Part shown: piece after piece, positions 47,397-57,800 of the stretch
Position numbering within the stretch: the stretch's first letter is position 1
Layout: each line of letters opens with the position of its first letter
DNA from: a virus
Strand: one strand, 5' to 3'
DNA length: 64,000 nt
IMG/VR virus record: IMGVR_UViG_3300023184_000038
Span: 1 to 64,000 of that record
Position numbers and translations under genes: made by a program
Notes under the pieces: model-generated
Told to the model about the DNA's origin: nothing
Seen by the model: the letters and a program-made list of their open reading frames with translations, nothing else
Database searches by the model: none

Positions 47397-50300
47397 ATGG
47401 CATTAACATCACCCGGCGTAGAAGTCACCATCATTGACCAAAGTCAATATTTACCAGCACCAGGCAGTTCTGTTCCCCTTATCGTATTAGCAACTGCTCA
47501 AAATAAAGCTGATGCATCCGGTACCGGCGTTGCACAAGCAACTACGCTTGCTAATGCTAATAAATTGTATCAAATAACAAGTCAGCGTGATTTAGTTAAT
47601 TTATACGGCACACCATTTTTCTATTCTACTACTGCAGGTACGCCAATTCAAGGATATGAACTTAATGAATATGGATTATTAGCAGCATATTCAACTTTGG
47701 GTGTTACCAATCGTGCTTACATTTTACGCTGTGCCATTGATTTAGCCAGCTTAGTCGGTCAAACAGGTAGACCTACTGCCAACCCAGACGACGGAACCTA
47801 CTGGTTAGATAGCACTACATCAACTTGGGGTATATTTGAATTTAATGCAACAACTGCTAAATTCGTAGAGCAAATTCCAATTGTTATTACTGATGCTACT
47901 GAGTTAACGTCAGGTGCTCCAATTCAAAGTATAGGTAATATCGGAGATTATGCGGTAAATGCAATTCAAATGACAACTAGTCCTTCGTATGTAGAACAGT
48001 ATTTTTATAAATCTCCATCTAATACTTGGGTTGGAGTAGGAAAAGTTGGATGGAGAGAATCATGGCCTACGGTCCAAGGAACAAACTCTCCAAGTTCACT
48101 TACTGCCGGAAACACTTTTACATTAAGTATGAATGGGACTTACACAATTACTGTAACGGTACCGGCATCTGCTAGTAACACCGTTTCAGGTGTGGCGGCT
48201 GCAATTAATGCATTGGGCTATTTTAATTTATCTGCAAGTGTAGCAAGTGGAAAACTTAACATTTATTCTATGCAGAATCGTATATTTTCACAATCTAATG
48301 TGTCTATAACCGTGGCCGCTGCGACTGGTACAGTTTTGACTGACTTGGGAATTACCGCAGGAACATATTATCAACCGGGACTAGTGTGGGGAACTTCATC
48401 TGAAATGCCGTTGTGGGCAGCAGGGCAAACATACCCTCATCCAACCGGATCCCTCTGGTTAAAAGGAAGTTCTTCCGGTAATGGATTAAATCCGGCGGTA
48501 TCTAAATTTAATTCTACTACTGCGTCATGGGTAACTAAAACAGTAACTACCGCTACATCAGATTGGGATACCGCGTATGATATAGATTCAACTGGCGGGC
48601 AAGCAATTCCGGCAGGAAGTGTATATGCACAATACGATTTTAACGATGTATATGCATCTGGGCCTGTGTATTTATGGGAGCGACTTGCTACTGGACCAAC
48701 CGTGGTAACTAGTTCATTAACTTCATATTCATTTGCCGCACAAACGTACACCTTGTATGTTCAAACTAGTGTGCCTGGCTCAAGTGCGTTATCAAGTACT
48801 TATACGGTCACCGTTCCAGTTTCTGCTACTGCTGCTACTTTTGTTACTGCTTGGGCAGCCCAAGCAATATTATACACTCAAGCATCAGTAAATGCGGCAG
48901 GATCTATTGTATTAACTCATACTGAGGGCGGAGAAATTATATTAAATGATTTTAGCACAAGTACTGGAGTTAGTAACGGTGTAATTGCTTTAGCCGGATT
49001 TGCAATAGGCACAAATGATAGTTGCAAATATGGGCCGTCAGCAGTTACCAATTTTAGTGTTGTGCCAACCGGCGGAACCGGATCCGGTATAGGTACTATT
49101 GCAGTAAGATTAGCGTATGCGTCATATCTTATAAACCAAAATACTTTTGGTAATGCTGGTACAGGATACACTGTAGGTGATATTCTTACTGTGGTGGGTG
49201 CAAATTTAGGAGGAGTTACTACTACTAATAATTTAACGGTAAAAGTTACTCAAGTGAGTGGTGCCGGCGCAGTTCAAGGAATTACGTATGCTAGTGGCAC
49301 GGCGGTTAGCACATATACAACACAATTAAGTAATTGGGTAGAATTTACATATGAAACCAATGAAGGTCAACCAAATGTAGCACCTGCTAATAATACTAAT
49401 TGGTTCTATAGCGTTACTGATCAAGTTGATATTATGGTAAATTACAACGGCGCGTGGAAAGGATATAAAAATCAAAACTATGACGCTAATGGATTTCCAA
49501 CCCCAACAGGATCAAATACAACTGACCCGGCGGGTCCATTAGTAAGTGCTACTGCACCTACTTTACAAAGTGATAGCACTGCATTAGTATACGGAGATTT
49601 ATGGATTGACACTTCAGATTTAGAAATGTATCCTGTAATTAAACGTTGGCAATTGGTGGATGGAGTTGCTCAGTGGGTATTAATAGATTCTACTGACCAA
49701 GTATCATCTGACGGTGTATTATTTGCTGATGCTCGTTGGGCATTGAATGGTACCACAAATCCATATAATGATCCTATTCCAACAATCGTATCATTATTAA
49801 CAAGTAATTACTTAGATTTAGATGCTCCAAATGATGCTAATTATCCAGTTGGAATGTTGTTATTCAATACACGCCGCAGCGGATATAATGTAAAACAATT
49901 TAAAGTAGATTATTTTAACAATACTGATTTTGCAGGTGAAACTCTTCCAACAGAAACAGATGCATGGGTAACAGTAAGCGGGTTGCGTTCTGACGGTAGT
50001 CCGTATATGGGTCGTTCTGCTCAACGGGCAATGGTTGTTCAATCATTACGTTCAGCAATAGACACTAATACTGATATACGTGATGAAGATAATTTCTTTA
50101 ACTTAATGGCTACTCCTAATTACCCAGAATTACAACCAAATATGGTTGTATTAAATGCTGACCGAGGCGAAACTGGATATATTTTAGGTGATACTCCATT
50201 GGGATTAGCCGACAGTGCTACTGAGATTCAAGCATGGGCAACAAACGCCGCGGGTGCTACTTCTACCGGAGAAGCAGGTTGTGTTACCCGTAACACATAC

Positions 50301-50951
50301 TTAGGATTGTTCTATCCAAGTGGCATAGCAAATGATTTATCAGGTAATGAAGTTGTAGTTCCAGCATCACATATGATGATGCGTACATTCTTACGTAATG
50401 ATACTAATGCTTATCCTTGGTTAGCGGCAGCAGGCACTCGTAGGGGTACTATTGATAATGCATTAAACATTGGATATTTAAATCGTGATACTGGTGAATT
50501 CCAAACAATTAAAACACGGCTTGGTATTCGTGATGTATTATATATTAATTTTATTAATCCAATGGTATTCTTTACCGGAGTTGGACTATTGAATTATGGT
50601 AATAAGACCTCCTTCAATTCTTCAAGTGCATTAGACAGAACTAACGTTGCTAGATTGGTTGCTTATATTCGTAGACAACTAACATTAGCAGCTAGACCGT
50701 TTGTGTTTGAACCCAATGATGCATTAACAAGACAGCAAATTGCTGGAGTTGTTGAATCATTAATGATAGACTTAGTTGCTAAACGCGGCTTATATGACTA
50801 TCTTGTTGTATGTGATGATTCAAATAATACACCGGCTAGAATTGATAGAAACGAACTTTGGATTGATGTTGCAGTAGAACCAGTTAAAGCTGCTGAATTT
50901 ATATATATCCCGGTTCGTATTCTAAATACCGGAGAATTATCTGGAGCATAA
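47397..50951 (+). CDS. Tail sheath protein (gp18-like, enlarged)
   Basis: 1184 aa, nearly twice T4 gp18 (659 aa). The N-terminus SPGVEVTIIDQSQYLPAPG and the C-terminal domain (MRTFLRNDTNAYPWLAAAG, INPMVFFTGVGLLNYGNKT, DALTRQQIAGVVESLMIDL) are classic sheath sequence. The middle (about residues 150-700) is a set of beta-rich insertions with several 'VxxSDG' turns, probably decorating the outside of the sheath. It has a strong late promoter and a following hairpin. Confidence 0.95.
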   Translation: MALTSPGVEVTIIDQSQYLPAPGSSVPLIVLATAQNKADASGTGVAQATTLANANKLYQITSQRDLVNLYGTPFFYSTTAGTPIQGYELNEYGLLAAYSTLGVTNRAYILRCAIDLASLVGQTGRPTANPDDGTYWLDSTTSTWGIFEFNATTAKFVEQIPIVITDATELTSGAPIQSIGNIGDYAVNAIQMTTSPSYVEQYFYKSPSNTWVGVGKVGWRESWPTVQGTNSPSSLTAGNTFTLSMNGTYTITVTVPASASNTVSGVAAAINALGYFNLSASVASGKLNIYSMQNRIFSQSNVSITVAAATGTVLTDLGITAGTYYQPGLVWGTSSEMPLWAAGQTYPHPTGSLWLKGSSSGNGLNPAVSKFNSTTASWVTKTVTTATSDWDTAYDIDSTGGQAIPAGSVYAQYDFNDVYASGPVYLWERLATGPTVVTSSLTSYSFAAQTYTLYVQTSVPGSSALSSTYTVTVPVSATAATFVTAWAAQAILYTQASVNAAGSIVLTHTEGGEIILNDFSTSTGVSNGVIALAGFAIGTNDSCKYGPSAVTNFSVVPTGGTGSGIGTIAVRLAYASYLINQNTFGNAGTGYTVGDILTVVGANLGGVTTTNNLTVKVTQVSGAGAVQGITYASGTAVSTYTTQLSNWVEFTYETNEGQPNVAPANNTNWFYSVTDQVDIMVNYNGAWKGYKNQNYDANGFPTPTGSNTTDPAGPLVSATAPTLQSDSTALVYGDLWIDTSDLEMYPVIKRWQLVDGVAQWVLIDSTDQVSSDGVLFADARWALNGTTNPYNDPIPTIVSLLTSNYLDLDAPNDANYPVGMLLFNTRRSGYNVKQFKVDYFNNTDFAGETLPTETDAWVTVSGLRSDGSPYMGRSAQRAMVVQSLRSAIDTNTDIRDEDNFFNLMATPNYPELQPNMVVLNADRGETGYILGDTPLGLADSATEIQAWATNAAGATSTGEAGCVTRNTYLGLFYPSGIANDLSGNEVVVPASHMMMRTFLRNDTNAYPWLAAAGTRRGTIDNALNIGYLNRDTGEFQTIKTRLGIRDVLYINFINPMVFFTGVGLLNYGNKTSFNSSSALDRTNVARLVAYIRRQLTLAARPFVFEPNDALTRQQIAGVVESLMIDLVAKRGLYDYLVVCDDSNNTPARIDRNELWIDVAVEPVKAAEFIYIPVRILNTGELSGA

Positions 50952-50979
50952 TATAAATGTCCTTTGGGACATTTATATT
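50950..50979 (+). terminator. Hairpin after the sheath gene
   Basis: AATATAAATGTCC-tttg-GGACATTTATATT, 13 perfect pairs, no long T-tract. It may set the sheath to tube expression ratio or stabilise the mRNA. Confidence 0.55.
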
Positions 50980-50983
50980 CTAA

Positions 50984-50991
50984 GATAAATA
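50984..50991 (+). promoter_or_regulatory. T4-type late promoter box for the tube
   Basis: GATAAATA, 22 bases before gp19. Confidence 0.65.
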
Positions 50992-51013
50992 CTATTAATA
51001 GGAGAAATTAAAA

Positions 51014-51640
51014 ATGGCATCAGCATCATTAACAAACATGTCCGTGGCAGCAGACGGGTCACCAGCAAATCAGGGCTTGTTAATGCCCAAACTGCAATAT
51101 AGATTTAGAGTTATATTCTCAAATTTTGGAGTGGATAAGGCATCAACAGTATTAACACAACAAGTAGTAGATTGCTCACGCCCTACTGTTAGTTTTGGTG
51201 AAATTACATTGCCTATTTATAATTCAACTTTGTATTTGGCTGGTAAAGCAACTTGGTCTGCTATGTCTATTAATCTTAGAGATGATGCAGGAGGTGCAGT
51301 ATCTAAATTAGTAGGGCAACAATTGCAAAAGCAAATGGATTTTATGGAACAAGCCAGTGCTGCAACTGGGCAAGATTATAAATTTCAAACTAATATTCAA
51401 ATATTAGATGGTGGTAACGGTACCGCAGCAGTTGGTATATTAGAAACATGGCAATTGTATGGCTGCTTTTTAGTATCTGCTAATTACAATACTTTAAATT
51501 ATTCAGCAAACGAGGCAGTCACAATAGCGTTATCTATTAGATATGACAACGCTGCTCTTACCCCAGATGATAAAAATGTTGGTGGAACATTTGCTCGTCA
51601 ATTAGGCGGTGCATTGGTAAGTGGTGTAGGCGCCGGCTAA
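51014..51640 (+). CDS. Tail tube protein (gp19-like)
   Basis: 208 aa (T4 gp19 is 163). LMPKLQYRFRVIFSNFGV, VVDCSRPTVSFGEITLPIYN and TWSAMSINLRDD follow the gp19 fold. Gly-rich C-terminus. The sheath gene precedes it, the standard T4 order. Confidence 0.9.
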   Translation: MASASLTNMSVAADGSPANQGLLMPKLQYRFRVIFSNFGVDKASTVLTQQVVDCSRPTVSFGEITLPIYNSTLYLAGKATWSAMSINLRDDAGGAVSKLVGQQLQKQMDFMEQASAATGQDYKFQTNIQILDGGNGTAAVGILETWQLYGCFLVSANYNTLNYSANEAVTIALSIRYDNAALTPDDKNVGGTFARQLGGALVSGVGAG

Positions 51641-51655
51641 TTAATCGTAAATTAG

Positions 51656-52879
51656 ATGGCTGGATTTTTTCAAGACTTATTAAAAGGTGCGACTGATTCA
51701 ATAGGCAGTCGCACTTTTTTGCGTGATTATACCCATGCTTCTAAAACATTTAGGACCAACGGATATCAGTATGCACCAAAATTAAAATTCTTATTTCATG
51801 TGTATTTTGATATTAATAAATCAGCATATGTTCAAAATGTAAATACCACTGTTAATTTTGGATTGCTAGTAAAATCAGTGAGCCTGCCAAGTTTTACTTT
51901 TGCAACACATGAGTTAAATCAATATAATCGTAAAAGAATTGTTCAAACAAAAATTAAATACGAGCCGGTTTCAATTAAGTTTCACGATGATAATGGAACT
52001 GCTGATGGAAGTGCTGCCGGAGGTATTATACACCAGCTTTGGAAAGCATATTACACTTATTACTACAAAGATGGAACTAAACCCAATGTCATTTTAAGTG
52101 GAAAAAGGGGAGCATCTGCTTTTGCTAACAATGGTCAACCCGCCGGTGCAGCTAGTTATAATCAACGAACAACTTATACTCCGTCAATAACCGGAAACGA
52201 TGATTGGGGTTATATAGGTGAAACTACATCATCAGTAGCACCTAAGCAACCATTTTTTAATAATATTACTATTTTTGGATTTAATCAACATAATTATACA
52301 GCATATACTTTAATTAATCCGCTGCTTACTAAAATGGGACAAGATACATATAGTTATTCAGAGGGTAACGGTACTATGGAAATGTCAATGGATGTTAATT
52401 ATGAAACCGTGGTATATAATGAAGGTGCAATGGATGGAAATGCCCCCGGTAATATTGTTACTGGGTTTGGTGATAACGCTAATTATGACAGAACACTAAG
52501 CCCTATTGCTCGATTGGGTTCTAATAGTAATGTTATGGGAAAAGGCGGATTGATAGAAAGTGCAGGAGGATTTGTTTCAGCACTTAAAGAAGGTAGATTA
52601 CTTGATGCAGCAAAGGTAGCAACCGGAATTTATAATAATGCTAAAAATGGTCAATTGCAAAAGAATATTATTTTAGAAGCACAGGGTGCAATTACTGCTG
52701 CCATCAGCGGTGCTGCAAACCCTTTAAATAATAATCCTTTTAACTTTCCAACAAAGGCTTCATCTCCTAGTGTTATCAATACTAACGGCGTCAGAAATTC
52801 AGGAAGTGCGGGACCGTCAAATGTTGATTCTCCGCCGAATGCAGGACAACAACTTGGCGGGGGCGGCGGCGCACAATAA
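51656..52879 (+). CDS. Tail-tube-like / baseplate-tube junction protein
   Basis: 407 aa. YAPKLKFLFHVYFDINKSAY and VKSVSLPSFTFATHELNQYN resemble the tube fold of gp19 in an enlarged form, as in gp48/gp54-type tube initiators. The C-terminal 120 residues are a Gly/Asn-rich low-complexity tail ending GGGGGAQ. It starts 15 bases after gp19. The exact T4 counterpart is not settled. Confidence 0.6.
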   Translation: MAGFFQDLLKGATDSIGSRTFLRDYTHASKTFRTNGYQYAPKLKFLFHVYFDINKSAYVQNVNTTVNFGLLVKSVSLPSFTFATHELNQYNRKRIVQTKIKYEPVSIKFHDDNGTADGSAAGGIIHQLWKAYYTYYYKDGTKPNVILSGKRGASAFANNGQPAGAASYNQRTTYTPSITGNDDWGYIGETTSSVAPKQPFFNNITIFGFNQHNYTAYTLINPLLTKMGQDTYSYSEGNGTMEMSMDVNYETVVYNEGAMDGNAPGNIVTGFGDNANYDRTLSPIARLGSNSNVMGKGGLIESAGGFVSALKEGRLLDAAKVATGIYNNAKNGQLQKNIILEAQGAITAAISGAANPLNNNPFNFPTKASSPSVINTNGVRNSGSAGPSNVDSPPNAGQQLGGGGGAQ

Positions 52880-52880
52880 T

Positions 52881-53243
52881 ATGAGTAAAATTTTTGACGC
52901 TCGCAGCCAAATGGATCAAACAGTTAGAATTTTTGATTCGTTTTATGCCTTCAATGTTAAAGTAAATGCTAGTGAATATGACATTGTAAATGGATATTTT
53001 ACATCAGTGTGCGCTACTAGGAATATTGCAGGAAATTTTACAGCAGTATTATTTAGAATAGCACAAGAAGAAAATATTAGTGTATTAGATTTGTTAGGTT
53101 ACATACAAGGAACCAACAATAATTTAGAAATGAATCAAATTATAGCATATTATTTAAATGGATTAAAATCTAAAACTTCACTATACGGTATAAGCAATAC
53201 TCCAGCACCTAATCAAACTATAGCAAGAAATATAGTTCAGTAA
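52881..53243 (+). CDS. Conserved structural protein of unknown role
   Basis: 120 aa. MSKIFDARSQMDQTVRIFDS followed by YAFNVKVNASEYDIVNGYF is a block common to T4-like phages of aquatic bacteria. It starts just after the previous stop. A virion or assembly role is inferred from position between tube and head-completion genes. Confidence 0.68.
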   Translation: MSKIFDARSQMDQTVRIFDSFYAFNVKVNASEYDIVNGYFTSVCATRNIAGNFTAVLFRIAQEENISVLDLLGYIQGTNNNLEMNQIIAYYLNGLKSKTSLYGISNTPAPNQTIARNIVQ

Positions 53244-53247
53244 TAAT

Positions 53248-53685
53248 ATGGCATCATATGCTCAGGGTTTATTTACGCCAATTAATAAACAAAAATATAT
53301 AGGAAAGAATATCCCTAAATATCGTAGTGGTTGGGAATTAACATTTATGACGTTTTGTGATTCAAATAAAAACGTATTGTATTGGGCAAGTGAATCTATA
53401 TCAATTCCATACCGACATCCTTTTAAAGGAAAAGTGGTTAATTATATTCCTGATTTTTTTGTAGTATATCAAAATAAATACGGAAAACAAATTGCTGAGA
53501 TGGTTGAAATTAAACCTAAAAAACAAAGTTTAATTGAAAGTAAAGTTGCAAGTGCAAGAGATAAAATAATTGTTGCAATAAATCATGCTAAATGGGCTAG
53601 TGCAGTAGCATATTGCAAGCATCACGGTTACACATTTAGAGTAATAACTGAAAATGAACTTTTCCACAACGGTAGAAACAAGTAA
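53248..53685 (+). CDS. Head completion nuclease-like protein (gp4-like)
   Basis: 145 aa (T4 gp4 is 150). YRSGWELTFMTFCDSNKNVL, NYIPDFFV and EMVEIKPKKQ follow gp4, which has a PD-(D/E)XK-like core (E...D...E-x-K). It is needed for head completion before tail joining in T4. Confidence 0.85.
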   Translation: MASYAQGLFTPINKQKYIGKNIPKYRSGWELTFMTFCDSNKNVLYWASESISIPYRHPFKGKVVNYIPDFFVVYQNKYGKQIAEMVEIKPKKQSLIESKVASARDKIIVAINHAKWASAVAYCKHHGYTFRVITENELFHNGRNK

Positions 53686-53697
53686 CTAAATACTTGT

Positions 53698-54180
53698 ATG
53701 ACAAAAAAATTGCAAGCATTATTTGAGTTACCTGAAGATGAAATACAATCTCTTAGTGTTCCTATTCCAGACGGTGCAGAAGATATAACTATAGATGCGT
53801 TAAATACGTTAGAAAAGATAGACCAATCATTACCGCAGGTACGCGGATTAGATGCAAGTGACACTGAATTAGATGAATTAGCACGAATGGCAGTAGATAG
53901 TTTTAAAGATTTAAGTGATTTGGGTATGCAAGTTGATAGTAGATTTAGTAGTGAAATCTTTAATGTAGCAGGCACGATGTTAGGACATGCAATTACAGCA
54001 AAAACGGCTAAATTAAATAAAAAATTAAAAATGATTGAATTGCAGTTAAAAAAGGCGCATTTAGATCATAAAATTACTTCAAAAGTAGAAGAAGTGGAAT
54101 CAACTCCACTTGGTACTGGACATGCATTGGATCGAAATGAATTATTGAAAATGTTGAGTGGAAAAACAAACAACGAATGA
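53698..54180 (+). CDS. Probable terminase small subunit (gp16-like)
   Basis: 160 aa (T4 gp16 is 164). The segment ELDELARMAVDSFKDLSDLG followed by a long basic coiled coil (KTAKLNKKLKMIELQLKKAH) matches the helical layout of T4-like gp16. The C-terminal FxLxxG-like element HALDRNELLKMLSG is compatible. Assignment is by layout and neighbours; the large subunit is not in this window. Confidence 0.5.
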   Translation: MTKKLQALFELPEDEIQSLSVPIPDGAEDITIDALNTLEKIDQSLPQVRGLDASDTELDELARMAVDSFKDLSDLGMQVDSRFSSEIFNVAGTMLGHAITAKTAKLNKKLKMIELQLKKAHLDHKITSKVEEVESTPLGTGHALDRNELLKMLSGKTNNE

Positions 54181-54186
54181 TAAATA
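54179..54186 (+). promoter_or_regulatory. T4-type late promoter box at a stop codon
   Basis: GATAAATA overlaps the TGA of the previous gene, 19 bases before ATG 54206. Confidence 0.6.
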
Positions 54187-54205
54187 CACTATACAGGAAT
54201 ACGAA

Positions 54206-54829
54206 ATGAAAAGCCTAAAATATTATATAACCGAAAGTGTAAAGACATATGATTACACTATCAAAATTGCGGGTGACGTTGATAAAAACTTTTTAGACAT
54301 GTTTATATACAATCTAAACAAGTTTGATCCGATTAGAATTAGCGACCCTATTAAGACACCTATTCAAAAAGATCCGTATGGGTTTCCTAATGAAAGCAAT
54401 CAATCAGTAACGATAATTAAAGCAGATTTTAGATATCCAGCCACAGAGCCAATGATACAACAAATTGCTCAATTATTGGGATATAATGTTAATATGGTAA
54501 GAGTAGTGTGTACTTCTTTCAATGATAGTATTAATGGTGAAACCGATGAGTACGCAAATCAAATGAAAAATAGTCCGGTACTTACGCATGAAGAAATGGA
54601 AGATCAATCAGGATCTAGAGAAGCAAGTAAAGCATATGGAGATTCATATTTAAGTTCAATTAAAGACCAAGCAAAAGGTTCAAAAATTGATATACCGTAT
54701 GCAGGTAAAAGGACCCCAGATAGTTTTGATCCATTTAAGCCAAATTTAGATGATAAAAAGTTAGGTAATAAAAGTCCAATGACAAAAATAATTCGTCCTA
54801 AAAACCCAGCGACTGGTGCAAGAGCATAA
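54206..54829 (+). CDS. Conserved virion-associated protein
   Basis: 207 aa from the ATG after ACAGGAATACGA. MKSLKYYITESVKTYDYTIK is a typical start of proteins in this genome position of aquatic T4-like phages, followed by AGDVDKNFLDMFIYNLNKFD. Charged low-complexity C-terminus. Head core or internal protein is possible. Its function is unknown. Confidence 0.65.
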   Translation: MKSLKYYITESVKTYDYTIKIAGDVDKNFLDMFIYNLNKFDPIRISDPIKTPIQKDPYGFPNESNQSVTIIKADFRYPATEPMIQQIAQLLGYNVNMVRVVCTSFNDSINGETDEYANQMKNSPVLTHEEMEDQSGSREASKAYGDSYLSSIKDQAKGSKIDIPYAGKRTPDSFDPFKPNLDDKKLGNKSPMTKIIRPKNPATGARA

Positions 54830-54847
54830 CCCTTAAGGAATATTAAA

Positions 54848-57800
54848 ATGAACATGTTAGATTTAATGAACAAGATGACTGAACTTAGTGAAGCCAAGTC
54901 TACTAATAATGCGTTTACTGGAAATTGGAAAGATCCGGACGATGCTAAAGGCAAATCTATAATTCATAAAGGTAAGTATGGTACTGCGTATCAAGGTGAA
55001 CCTGATGACTTATCCACTGATGACACTAAAAAAACTAAAAAAGTTGCACCAGCAGACGGCGAGAAACGTGGCCGTGGACGACCAGCAAAAGGGTCAGATA
55101 GTTCAGGCAAAACAACATCACATGATACACAATCGTTATCTAATTTTATGATTGGTAATAAACCAAGTAAAGCAGTTGACAAATTACCAAAAACAAAAAG
55201 TAAAACGTTGAAAGATTGGTTTGAAAGATTAGATACTGCATTGAATGAAGATGGTCAATTTACTGTGAAACCGGCTGCACCCGGCGCATCAGATATTATG
55301 GGACCAGATGGTAAAAAAATAGGAACAGCATCGACCCCGGCTGCAGCTCAAGCAGTAAAAAACGGAGAAGTAAATTTTGATAAAGAACAAGGTATGGCGG
55401 AAGGCGACATTGGAAAACATAACAATGCTACAACAGGGTTTGCGGCGTTAGTTAAAAAACTTACACCTAAATATGGTGTAAAAGGTGCAATGCGTATTGC
55501 TGGTAGTCAAATGAAAAAAATTAAAGAAGCGGATATGCCACGCAATGATAGTGACATGGGTGCAGGTTTAGGCGCTGGTCGTAGTCAACAATTTGAAGGC
55601 ACAGAAGAAGATCCTGCTGGACCCGCAAGCCAAGCGGCCGATGAGTTAGCATATAAACTTCGCAATCCAAAATTTGATGCTGCATTGAAAAAAATAGAAG
55701 ACAAGTATAAAAATGATTCTATGGTTGTAAGAATGAATTCTCAAGGTGGCAAACAAGATCCAACAAGAATAGCGGGTATTCTGCAAGATCTTGCTCTGCA
55801 ACATAAAAGGGATCTAGAAGTGTTAGTGAATTACTACCAAAAATACGGCGGGCCAACTCCAGCATTAGAAAGCAAAAAAGGAGTAAATCCTTTTGCTAAG
55901 AAAAAACCAGACGATGACAAAGATGGAGTTCCTAATTGGGCCGACAAGAAGCCCGGTAAAGATGATAACGAAGGCAAAAAGAAAGGTGCAGCACCTATGA
56001 GTGAGGGTGGCAACCCTTTTGCCCCTATAGTGAATCCTATAATGAATTTAGTTAAAGGTGGTACTAAAGTCCTACCCAAACCTACTGGTCGACCGGGGAT
56101 GCCGCCTGCTCAAGCTGCAAGGACAGATGCTGTATCCCAAGCAAGACTTGCTAAAAGAAATGCTGATGACGAAATGTGGGCAGCAAGACAAGGCACCCAA
56201 CCTTCGGCCGCAAGTACAGATGCTGTATCCAAAGCAAGAAATGCTAAAAGAAATGCTGATGACGAAATGTGGGCAGCAAGACAAGGCACCCAACAACCAG
56301 CATTAGAAAGCAAAAAAGGAGTAAATCCTTTTGCTAAGAAAAAACCAGACGATGACAAAGATGGAGTTCCTAATTGGGCCGACAAGAAGCCCGGTAAAGA
56401 TGATAACGAAGGCAAAAAGAAAGGTGCAGCACCTAAGAAAGGTGTAAATCCTTTTGCTAAAAAGAAAATTTCTGAAGGTAAGGTAAAGGACATTGCAATA
56501 GATTTAGAAGAAATGACGCCGGCGGAATTTAAAAAGAAATATAAAATGACAAAGGCTGAAATGGAAAAAAATATGAATACTGACACCAACGCTAAGAAGA
56601 AAGATGTGACGGAAAACTCACATAATGTCACGGAGAAAATTATTGGACAACCTAAAATTGATAATATGGATAATGCTGGGCGCGGTGTATACAGTGGTGC
56701 CGAAAAAACAGCAACAACTAAACATCGTTTGGGGTCACATGTGTATGAAGTAACCACTGAGCAAGACGGTGATGGCGATCTTTATTATTTCATTTATGTG
56801 AATGGCAAACAAGTGTTTTACGCCACTAGTTCGGGAGTGTATGAGAACAAGTTAGGTAGCAGGATTAGTTCCGCTTTGTTGGATGAGCATAAAAAAGCCA
56901 CTGCACAGATGTTTGATTCGGATGAGGATGAAGATGAGGATGATTTTAGGGAAGGTGTGGCGGAAAGGCATCAAGCAGCTGGAAAACTTAAAAAGCAGAT
57001 GAGCAAAAGTATGATGGAAGGTGTTCGTCATTCAGATGCTGCACATTTACGAGGTAAGGCACATGCAATGGGCGGTGAAAATTATAACTGCCGATATACA
57101 CCGGGCACCAATGAAGCCAATATGTACCATATGGGATTCAAAGAAGGGCTTGATGAGTGCTATGGTCAAAGTCCAATGGAGAGTTATGTCGAGGAAGAAT
57201 TTACTCCGGAAGGAGAAGTTGAAAATATGCCACTAATGACTGATGAAAACTATATGATGGATGAAAGTCCTTTTAGTTGGGCTGCTAAAAATACTCCAAC
57301 AGGAAAACACTTTACATTAGCCGGACATGATTTTACAAAAACAGCGGCAGAAAGTATGAATCCGTTTATGGAATCTTTAAATAACCAATTAAATGCTTTA
57401 CTTAATGATGATATTAATGAAGGAATGACTGTATCAATTTCTAAAGGTCAACAAGGTACGCCGGATTCAGTTAGTGTGTCTGCTCAAGATTCTGAAGCAG
57501 AACAATTACTTTCTATTATTAAATCAGCGGGCTTAAGCTTGTTTGGTAGCGATAATGATTCAGGTGATGAACATTCTTCTGCTATGTCTATGCCGGGCGT
57601 TTCTATTGCTGACGGTGGTGCTGAACTTGATAGTAATATCAACGTGGTAAACGATCATGATGGCATGTTGGATTTAATTCGCAAAATGACAGGACAAGGT
57701 CCTGCTCAATCAGATGACAACGATTATGAAAGTGAAGAACACGAACACAGTCATGATGATGAAGAAGAGTGCGGCGATTGTGGTAATAGTCCATGTGATT

